Below are positions 1 to 4,194 of a DNA stretch of 5,882 nt, one piece after another. How positions within the stretch are numbered: position 1 is the first letter of the stretch; each line of letters starts with the position of its first letter. A program made the translations under genes and the position numbers. Origin of the DNA: Candidatus Thorarchaeota archaeon SMTZ1-83 (lineage in GTDB: Archaea > Asgardarchaeota > Thorarchaeia > Thorarchaeales > Thorarchaeaceae); NCBI GenBank assembly GCA_001563325.1, contig LRSK01000113.1:1-5882 (forward strand). The letters are read 5' to 3'. The notes beneath the pieces were generated by a model that saw only the letters and a program-made list of their open reading frames with translations, did not search any database and was not told where the DNA came from.

Positions 1-1039
1 TGCCAAGATCTTCCTTGGTCAGATTCTGAATCTTGGAAACTATCGTTGCGCCGGTTGTCCTGTGAAGCCGTTCAACGTCGGACTTCTTGATTCTTCGCAC
101 GGCAAGGATGCCATTCTTAGCCAAATAATGCTGAACAACGTCATCAATACCCTTCTGGGCGATGACGACATTTGCGCCAGCCTGTACAATCTTGTCAACC
201 ATACTCTTCAGCATTCGCTCCTCTTCGTCGAGGAAACCCTGCATAGAGCTCGGGTCACTGATTGATATCTTGGCGTCGAACTCGGTCTTTGTCACTTCGA
301 GAGCGCATTCGAGCAGCGCTATCTTGGCATTCTCAACTCTTTTTGGCATGCCGGGATGAACTATCTCCTTGTCCAGGACTAGTCCCTTGACCAGCTCTGT
401 GGCATTGACGGCCAATCCTTCCTGTTTCTGGCGTGGAATATCGTCTATGTCAATCACTTCATCTGCTGTAAGGTCCTTGTTGATCAACAGGACTGCGTCA
501 ACCACAATCTTTGCCAGCTCATCGCGGTATGTCGACACGAACTTGCTAGACATGGCCGTCTTGGCGACATCATTAAGGATCTTCTTGTAATCGCTTGATT
601 CAGGGTCAACCTTCTCAGCGACTTCGTCAATGACTTTGAGTGCCTTCTCTGCTGCTTTGCGATAGCCGCTGATGATTGTGGTCGGATGTATCTTCTGATC
701 GAGCAGAGCTTCCGCCTGCTTCAGAAGGTCACCCGTGAGCACAGCGGCGGTTGTCGTGCCGTCGCCGACTTCATCGTCGACTGTCTTTGCCACCTCGATT
801 ACCATCTTGGCAGCCGGATGCGCAACATCCATCTCTTTCAGGATTGTTGCACCATCGTTAGAAACCGTCACATCTCCGAATGAGTCCACGAGCATTTTGT
901 CCATGCCTTTTGGGCCCAGGGCGGACTTGACGGCTTCTGCAATTACAATCGCGGCCATGATGTTGTTTCTTTGAGCATCGCGGCCACGAGACCTTTCTGT
1001 GCCCTCTCTGAGCACAATAACCGGTACTTGCTGACTCAT
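1..1039 (-). CDS. thsA: Thermosome subunit (group II chaperonin, Hsp60/TCP-1 family), 3' part off the window
   Basis: This gene encodes an archaeal thermosome subunit, an ATP-driven cytosolic chaperonin that forms a double ring and folds proteins inside a cavity closed by a built-in lid. I translated the reverse strand from the ATG at 1039 and read 346 uninterrupted codons to the window edge; family members are about 540-560 residues, so roughly the last 200 (the rest of the apical domain and the C-terminal intermediate and equatorial parts) are missing. Visible signatures are GPKGMDK (residues 42-48), NDGATIL (61-67) and GDGTTT (92-97), which form the nucleotide pocket, the apical-domain stretch VHPGMPKRV (about 227-235), and [20 protein letters not shown] (297-316). 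The second catalytic Asp region lies beyond the edge. The start is fixed by the N-terminus typical of thermosomes ([10 protein letters not shown]) and by a good ribosome binding site. The subunit type (alpha, beta or gamma) cannot be assigned, so the symbol is provisional. Confidence 0.96.
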   Translation of the reverse strand, partial: MSQQVPVIVLREGTERSRGRDAQRNNIMAAIVIAEAVKSALGPKGMDKMLVDSFGDVTVSNDGATILKEMDVAHPAAKMVIEVAKTVDDEVGDGTTTAAVLTGDLLKQAEALLDQKIHPTTIISGYRKAAEKALKVIDEVAEKVDPESSDYKKILNDVAKTAMSSKFVSTYRDELAKIVVDAVLLINKDLTADEVIDIDDIPRQKQEGLAVNATELVKGLVLDKEIVHPGMPKRVENAKIALLECALEVTKTEFDAKISISDPSSMQGFLDEEERMLKSMVDKIVQAGANVVIAQKGIDDVVQHYLAKNGILAVRRIKKSDVERLHRTTGATIVSKIQNLTKEDLG

Positions 1040-1047
1040 GATAATAT

Positions 1048-1054
1048 CTCCACC
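1048..1054 (-). promoter_or_regulatory. Ribosome binding site of the thermosome gene
   Basis: On the minus strand the sequence GGTGGAG lies 8 nt upstream of the ATG at 1039 and can pair with the 3' end of archaeal 16S rRNA (complement of GGAGGTGA). It shows that this start is translated from a leadered mRNA. Confidence 0.65.
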
Positions 1055-1055
1055 T

Positions 1056-1067
1056 TAACTATCGTGA
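1056..1067 (-). repeat. Inverted repeat copy 1, operator-like, in the thermosome leader
   Basis: The minus strand reads TCACGATAGTTA. Ten consecutive bases (1058-1067) are the exact inverted complement of 1146-1155, and 11 of 12 positions match the second copy. This copy sits directly upstream of the ribosome binding site, downstream of the predicted transcription start. It has the form TCAC-N4-GT(t)A, an almost complete dyad. A transcription factor bound here would block elongation or initiation; this role is inference. Confidence 0.45.
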
Positions 1068-1098
1068 TTTGGGAGCTCCAAATAAAACTGTGTTTGGA
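1068..1098. promoter_or_regulatory. TTTGG/CCAAA inverted repeats at the predicted thermosome transcription start
   Basis: TTTGG (1068-1072) and CCAAA (1078-1082) form a 5-bp inverted repeat with a 5-nt spacer. TCCAAA (1077-1082) also pairs perfectly with TTTGGA (1093-1098) across 10 nt. The three half-sites lie around and just downstream of the expected start site near 1088. Five-bp half-sites separated by 5 bp are the layout reported for the heat-shock regulator HSR1 of Archaeoglobus (CTAAC-N5-GTTAG), but the bases differ. A heat-shock operator is a hypothesis; an RNA hairpin in the leader is an alternative. Confidence 0.3.
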
Positions 1099-1110
1099 CT
1101 TCGGGTTATG

Positions 1111-1118
1111 CATTTAAA
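1111..1118 (-). promoter_or_regulatory. Probable TATA box of the thermosome promoter
   Basis: On the minus strand the sequence reads TTTAAATG, preceded by the purine-rich GGAAGGTAATC as a possible BRE. With the usual archaeal spacing of about 25 bp, transcription would begin near 1085-1090, giving a leader of about 45-50 nt that contains the ribosome binding site. It is the best TATA-like match between the thermosome and the gene upstream of it. Confidence 0.5.
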
Positions 1119-1145
1119 GATTACCTTCCGGCGGCCTGCTGACCG

Positions 1146-1157
1146 TCACGATAGTGA
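1146..1157 (+). repeat. Inverted repeat copy 2, operator-like, upstream of the thermosome TATA box
   Basis: The plus strand reads TCACGATAGTGA, a perfect 4-bp dyad (TCAC/GTGA) around GATA, and is the partner of the copy at 1056-1067 in opposite orientation. It lies about 28 bp upstream of the TATA-like box, between it and the end of the DUF89 gene. The two copies are almost symmetric about the TATA box. The stem is too short and lacks a following T-tract, so I do not read it as a terminator. Confidence 0.45.
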
Positions 1158-1183
1158 GATACACCGCAAAGTATTCTGTCTAC

Positions 1184-2098
1184 TCATTCTGTTCCTGGCC
1201 GCCTGAGGACTACGTTCTGTCCCTTTGATGCACCTACGGCCGCGGATATGTGAGGACACTTTCCTCTTAGGACGTAGTAGGTTTCAACTGAGAACTCTCG
1301 CTGGATCTCTGGGAACGTTTCGATGTTTGCTTGCCCCTTGGATATCACCAAATTGCTGTCTGCAACCAGCCTGAGAAACTCATCGCTAACCCACTTCTTT
1401 GGAACGCCGTGCGCCCACGCGCCGGTGTTGTCGATTGTGGCCAGCTTCTCTAGCTCAGTTCCACGTACATCTTCCTCTACTGCGTCGTTCACCATGGGCC
1501 GCATCTTCACAACATAGGTGACGTCCCAGCCTAGGTCCACCGCGAGCCGCACAAGAGGGATATCGAAGAGGGTTTCACCAGCGTTGTCTCCGAGAAAGAG
1601 CAACTTCCCTCTTCTGGTCTTCAGGGACTCCCACAACTTAGAGGAGTCATCAATGGCGAAGCCAGACTCCAAGATTTCTTCGAAGATGCCGCGCAAGTCA
1701 TTCAGATTCGGATCATGTCCAGCTGTATTGAAGTCAATGACATTCCCAGCTATTGATGCAGCCAATGCGGCTCTCAGCTTCTCTGACCCCTCGAGTCCCG
1801 AAACATGCCTGTCGATTGGGGGCAGCGCCTTTTTCGCGGCCTCGACGCTCTGCTTCTTCAAGGAGGAATACGGATCCTTGACCCCCATCTTGTTATAGAG
1901 CCCCCGATATAGAGAAACGGATATCTCTATGGGATCTAGTGACTTGGAGAATCCTTCAGCAAGTCTGGAGAACGCAAACGAATATAGGTCATATTGCTCC
2001 TTTTCTTCGGTTGCAAGTAGAGGAATCAGGATTCTCAAGCTCTCAATCATACAAGCAGAACACTCGGGGACAAGCGGCACTGATATCTCATCAGACAT
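1184..2098 (-). CDS. DUF89 / ARMT1-like metal-dependent damage-control phosphatase
   Basis: This 304-residue protein belongs to the DUF89 family (COG1578), metal-dependent phosphatases proposed to hydrolyse damaged or misplaced phosphometabolites; eukaryotic relatives include ARMT1. Numbered from the ATG at 2098, it shows PECSAC (11-16) with the CxxC pair of prokaryotic members, GNVIDF (118-123), the metal-binding DNAGE (171-175), a VND stretch (203-205), and KGQAN followed by E (254-260), then RGKCP (278-282). These are the expected active-site elements in the expected order, so the enzyme looks intact. An upstream in-frame ATG at 2158 would add 20 residues that only reflect the acetyltransferase gene in another frame. 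The ATG at 2098 is preferred: it overlaps the acetyltransferase stop by 8 bp, has GAGGA 5 nt upstream, and begins right before the conserved CxxC. Another ATG at 2110 is possible. The physiological substrate cannot be read from the sequence. Confidence 0.88.
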   Translation of the reverse strand: MSDEISVPLVPECSACMIESLRILIPLLATEEKEQYDLYSFAFSRLAEGFSKSLDPIEISVSLYRGLYNKMGVKDPYSSLKKQSVEAAKKALPPIDRHVSGLEGSEKLRAALAASIAGNVIDFNTAGHDPNLNDLRGIFEEILESGFAIDDSSKLWESLKTRRGKLLFLGDNAGETLFDIPLVRLAVDLGWDVTYVVKMRPMVNDAVEEDVRGTELEKLATIDNTGAWAHGVPKKWVSDEFLRLVADSNLVISKGQANIETFPEIQREFSVETYYVLRGKCPHISAAVGASKGQNVVLRRPGTE

Positions 2099-2597
2099 TG
2101 GAATCCTCATCCTTTGCGTCGGACTCCTGCTTGGCCATGAGATATGCATCTTCCCCATCTCGATAGTATCCGCGAAGGACTCTAGTCACCTCGAATCCCA
2201 TCTTCTCGTAGGCTGACACAGCTGGTGTATTGCTCTTTCTAACCTCAAGGAAGAACTCGGAAGCACCGTAATGTTCCATGGCCTTCATTGCTTTCTTTAC
2301 CAGTTGTGTACCGATCCCGTGCCGCCGATAATCCCTTAGGACCGCCACAGAAACAATGTGTCCTCTCTTCACAGGGTAGGGTTTTCGGAACGAGGAGATA
2401 CCCCTCTCTATTCTGCACATTATGTAGCCGATTACCTTGGAATCAATCACCGCTACCAAGAACGCCTTAGGGGCATGACTGTGAAGCCCCATGAAGAAGG
2501 AGCTTGGGTAGTTTTCGGGAAGGGTCAACTGGTTTATTTCGATGACTGTATCAATGTCTTCTTTCTCAAACAGTCTTATGGCGTAGTCAACAGTCAT
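2091..2597 (-). CDS. rimI: Ard1/RimI-type N-terminal protein acetyltransferase (GNAT)
   Basis: This GNAT enzyme transfers acetyl from acetyl-CoA to protein N-termini; the closest family is archaeal Ard1, whose Sulfolobus member acetylates N-termini and the chromatin protein Alba. Numbered from the ATG at 2597 (168 residues) it has LPENYP (26-31), the substrate-loop signature of the Naa10/Ard1 group, the beta-strand GHIVSVAVL (79-87) with a His at a position implicated in Sulfolobus Ard1, the acetyl-CoA loop RRHGIG (91-96), LEVRKSN (117-123) with a conserved Glu, NTPAVSAYEKMGF (123-135) and YYRDGEDAYLM (144-154). The reading frame stays open to a TTG at 2687, one base after the upstream stop, which would add 30 unconserved residues. 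I chose the ATG because it starts just before the domain and a TATA-like box lies upstream. The C-terminal tail is acidic and overlaps the DUF89 start. Confidence 0.9.
   Translation of the reverse strand: MTVDYAIRLFEKEDIDTVIEINQLTLPENYPSSFFMGLHSHAPKAFLVAVIDSKVIGYIMCRIERGISSFRKPYPVKRGHIVSVAVLRDYRRHGIGTQLVKKAMKAMEHYGASEFFLEVRKSNTPAVSAYEKMGFEVTRVLRGYYRDGEDAYLMAKQESDAKDEDSNV
2104..2113 (-). promoter_or_regulatory. Ribosome binding site supporting the DUF89 start at 2098
   Basis: The minus strand reads AGGATGAGGA here, with GAGGA ending 5 nt before the ATG at 2098. It lies inside the last codons of the acetyltransferase gene, which fits translational coupling through the ATGTCTGA overlap at 2091-2098. 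Confidence 0.5.
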
Positions 2598-2647
2598 GAA
2601 GCTCTTCACTTCACTTCGGGGTGATTCTGTGACAGGAAATTGGTCGT

Positions 2648-2656
2648 CTTTTATGG
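2648..2656 (-). promoter_or_regulatory. Possible internal TATA box for the acetyltransferase
   Basis: The minus strand reads CCATAAAAG in the 91-bp gap between the HhH gene stop (2689) and the preferred acetyltransferase ATG (2597). Transcription would begin near 2625, giving a short leader of about 28 nt. The match is modest, and the gene could equally be read through from the promoter at 3489-3498. Confidence 0.25.
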
Positions 2657-2688
2657 CTTGTGCCGCAGCGGTGCTAAATGCCGACAAG

Positions 2689-3444
2689 CTACGGCTTGTC
2701 CTCTGACCATTTCCTAATGTCCTCAGGTGTAAGCACTATGTGTTCATTTGCGGCCGCAATCCAATGACGTGCAGCCCAGATTGTGAAATCGTGACCCTCT
2801 GGAACTTCGAAGAGACCTTCCTCTAGTGCATCCTTCACCTTCTGGAGGAGTTCTTCTGGGTCCGACATCGCTAACTCGAGAATGCTAGTCACACCGGCTC
2901 CTTCGACTATCGCCTTTGCGTCAGCAATCCAGGCTTCCGCTTCCTTATTCTCAATCGAGCATATCTTCGCTACCTGTTTCGAATCCGCCGCCGCGAGTTC
3001 GTCTAGGGCTGACATGTCGGCGGCTCGAAGTTTCTTTCCGAAGGACCTTCCGATTCCATCTACTACCTCGACTGGTATGTCGTGAACCAGTCCTATGGAC
3101 TCGCTCTCCACTTCGTCAACAGGAATCTCAAATCCCTCTTCCTCAGTTTCCGTCGAGAACTGCTTGAGCGATTCTCTCATCTGTTCTTCAAGCAAATCAA
3201 GCCTCTCTACCGGGATGGTGTCCCATTCTCTGTATATCCGCCTTCTTCTTTCATACGTCTGTACTTGCACCTGTTCGAGAGGTCCAGTGCAGGCTCCGAT
3301 TACAAACACGAAAAGCGCTGAAACGACAAGAATCATGGCTAGAACTGTGTTGATCCACCAAGTAATGACAGCCAATACGACCAATATCAAAGAAACTAAC
3401 AATGGAAGTCGTTTGACACTTGGACTTGGTGAACCTTCTGACAT
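2689..3444 (-). CDS. Two-TM membrane protein with cytosolic helix-hairpin-helix repeats
   Basis: I do not recognise a named family for the whole protein (251 residues from the ATG at 3444). The N-terminus has two adjacent hydrophobic segments (about residues 13-30 and 33-52) with a very short turn, and no signal-peptide cleavage pattern. A basic stretch with four consecutive Arg (66-69) follows TM2, which by the positive-inside rule puts the long C-terminal part in the cytosol. Next is a charged, probably helical, Glu-rich linker (75-122). From about 124 comes a helix-hairpin-helix region: VVDGIGRSFGKKLRAA has the GIG hairpin of HhH domains, and the stretch at 143-160 (MSALDELAAAD) recurs at 184-203 (VTSILELAMSDPEEL), suggesting tandem repeats like DUF4332/HhH proteins. 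HhH units bind DNA backbone or other proteins, so a membrane-tethered DNA or protein adaptor is an inference. The ATG at 3486 is rejected because it falls inside the likely promoter, while 3444 has AGGAG 7 nt upstream. Confidence 0.8.
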   Translation of the reverse strand: MSEGSPSPSVKRLPLLVSLILVVLAVITWWINTVLAMILVVSALFVFVIGACTGPLEQVQVQTYERRRRIYREWDTIPVERLDLLEEQMRESLKQFSTETEEEGFEIPVDEVESESIGLVHDIPVEVVDGIGRSFGKKLRAADMSALDELAAADSKQVAKICSIENKEAEAWIADAKAIVEGAGVTSILELAMSDPEELLQKVKDALEEGLFEVPEGHDFTIWAARHWIAAANEHIVLTPEDIRKWSEDKP

Positions 3445-3451
3445 CGTGTTG

Positions 3452-3456
3452 CTCCT
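3452..3456 (-). promoter_or_regulatory. Ribosome binding site deciding the start of the HhH membrane protein
   Basis: AGGAG on the minus strand lies 7 nt before the ATG at 3444. The longer alternative start at 3486 has no comparable site, so this site selects the 251-residue form. Confidence 0.65.
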
Positions 3457-3488
3457 ATTCGTTCGATGTCTACTACTGATTGTCATCG

Positions 3489-3498
3489 GCTTATAAGC
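3489..3498. promoter_or_regulatory. Palindromic TATA box (GCTTATAAGC) in the divergent promoter region
   Basis: GCTTATAAGC is a perfect 10-bp palindrome with a TTATAA core. Read on the minus strand it would start transcription near 3467 and give a leader of about 23 nt carrying the AGGAG site of the HhH gene. Being symmetric, it could also direct TBP toward the plus strand (start near 3520, leader of about 78 nt for the kinase); flanking BRE elements would decide direction, and I see no strong one on either side. Confidence 0.5.
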
Positions 3499-3570
3499 GC
3501 AGTCTTCTGACTATCTTATTGGTGAAAGCCCTGTCAAGCTGCTTCGCTGTTGGTTTCTATCGGTAGGTCC

Positions 3571-3576
3571 ATAAGA
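3571..3576 (+). promoter_or_regulatory. Weak TATA-like element for a leaderless kinase transcript
   Basis: ATAAGA lies about 25 bp upstream of the kinase ATG at 3598, the spacing expected if the mRNA begins at the start codon. The kinase has no convincing Shine-Dalgarno sequence, which fits leaderless initiation, but the box itself is a poor match. Confidence 0.2.
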
Positions 3577-3597
3577 CGAACGCTCGTCAACGGCGGC

Positions 3598-4194
3598 ATG
3601 TCTGTGATTCTTATTGGAGGTACTCCTGGCACAGGGAAGACAGAGGTCGCCAAGATTTTGGGGGACCGACTCGACCTTCAAGTTATATCTCTTGGGGAGT
3701 TGGCTCTGGAGGCTGACTGTGTATCATCACACGATGATGAACGCGATACTGGCGTCATAGATGAAGACTGTCTTGTGAGTGCCATAGAAGGGAAGATTCT
3801 AGAGCTTGACAAAGAGGCCATTGTTGAGGGTCACTACATAGACCTAGTACCTTATTCGGCGGTCAGTCACGTGTTCGTGCTCAGAACACACCCTGAGGTT
3901 CTGAAGCATCGCCTAATGCGTCGTGGCTGGACCATGGAGAAGGTTGCGGAGAATGTGGAAGCCGAAGTGCTAGGTGTGTGTCAGCTTGATGCGCATGAGT
4001 CTTTTGGAGAAGAGGAAGTAACAGACATAGATACAACAGAATTGTCTCTGTCGGAAGTAGCTGACATGCTACAGAGGTCGATCAGAGGGGACCTCGAGAA
4101 GACATACATTGACTGGATGACACAACTCGAGGAAGAGGGACGTCTTGCAGACTTCGTGCAACCTGAAGGAATTGATGGGGACTTCGAAATCTAG
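3598..4194 (+). CDS. AK6/Fap7-like adenylate kinase, ribosome assembly NTPase
   Basis: This 198-residue P-loop protein resembles archaeal and eukaryotic AK6 (Fap7/hCINAP). The family has adenylate kinase activity and, in yeast and archaea, binds ribosomal protein uS11 (Rps14) and acts in small-subunit maturation. Seen here are the Walker A motif GTPGTGKT (8-15) right after the first beta-strand, the acidic segment typical of AK6 NMP-binding regions (about 40-58), EGHYIDL (77-83) with a His matching the conserved His of the family, the VFVLRT strand (92-97), and HRLMRRGW (104-111) followed by ENVEAE (118-123), which correspond to the lid and core of hCINAP. About 35 C-terminal residues after the core are acidic and seem lineage-specific. 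The frame extends to a TTG at 3550, but the ATG at 3598 directly precedes the first strand as in homologues. The gene is divergent from the HhH gene and its stop overlaps that of the methyltransferase. Confidence 0.9.
   Translation: MSVILIGGTPGTGKTEVAKILGDRLDLQVISLGELALEADCVSSHDDERDTGVIDEDCLVSAIEGKILELDKEAIVEGHYIDLVPYSAVSHVFVLRTHPEVLKHRLMRRGWTMEKVAENVEAEVLGVCQLDAHESFGEEEVTDIDTTELSLSEVADMLQRSIRGDLEKTYIDWMTQLEEEGRLADFVQPEGIDGDFEI
4191..4194. other. Shared CTAG: overlapping stop codons of two convergent genes
   Basis: The palindrome CTAG contains the kinase stop TAG (4192-4194, plus) and the methyltransferase stop TAG (4193-4191, minus). The two coding regions therefore overlap by 4 bp and leave no intergenic space for a terminator on either strand, so the 3' ends of the two transcripts must overlap. 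Confidence 0.9.

Noticed and set aside
62..974. Several plus-strand open frames of 65-79 codons across 62-974
   Set aside because: They lie antisense to the continuous, highly conserved thermosome frame, have no recognisable domains and overlap one another.
1146..1157. Hairpin terminator for the DUF89 transcript
   Set aside because: The stem is only 4 bp and no T-rich tract follows on the minus strand; the repeat with 1056-1067 makes an operator more likely.
1518..2216. Plus-strand open frames at 1518-1898 and 1929-2216
   Set aside because: They are antisense to the DUF89 and acetyltransferase genes, which have clear family motifs; their Ser-rich composition is typical of a shadow frame.
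3445..3486. Longer N-terminus (14 extra residues) for the HhH membrane protein
   Set aside because: The ATG at 3486 lies next to the TATA palindrome and upstream of the predicted transcription start, with no ribosome binding site.
3095..3496. Plus-strand 133-codon open frame
   Set aside because: It is very Ser/Thr-rich, antisense to the HhH membrane protein, and shows no family motif or ribosome binding site.
3501..3512. AGTC-TTCT-GACT dyad in the divergent promoter region
   Set aside because: Four-bp arms are expected by chance in this length, and no second copy is seen.
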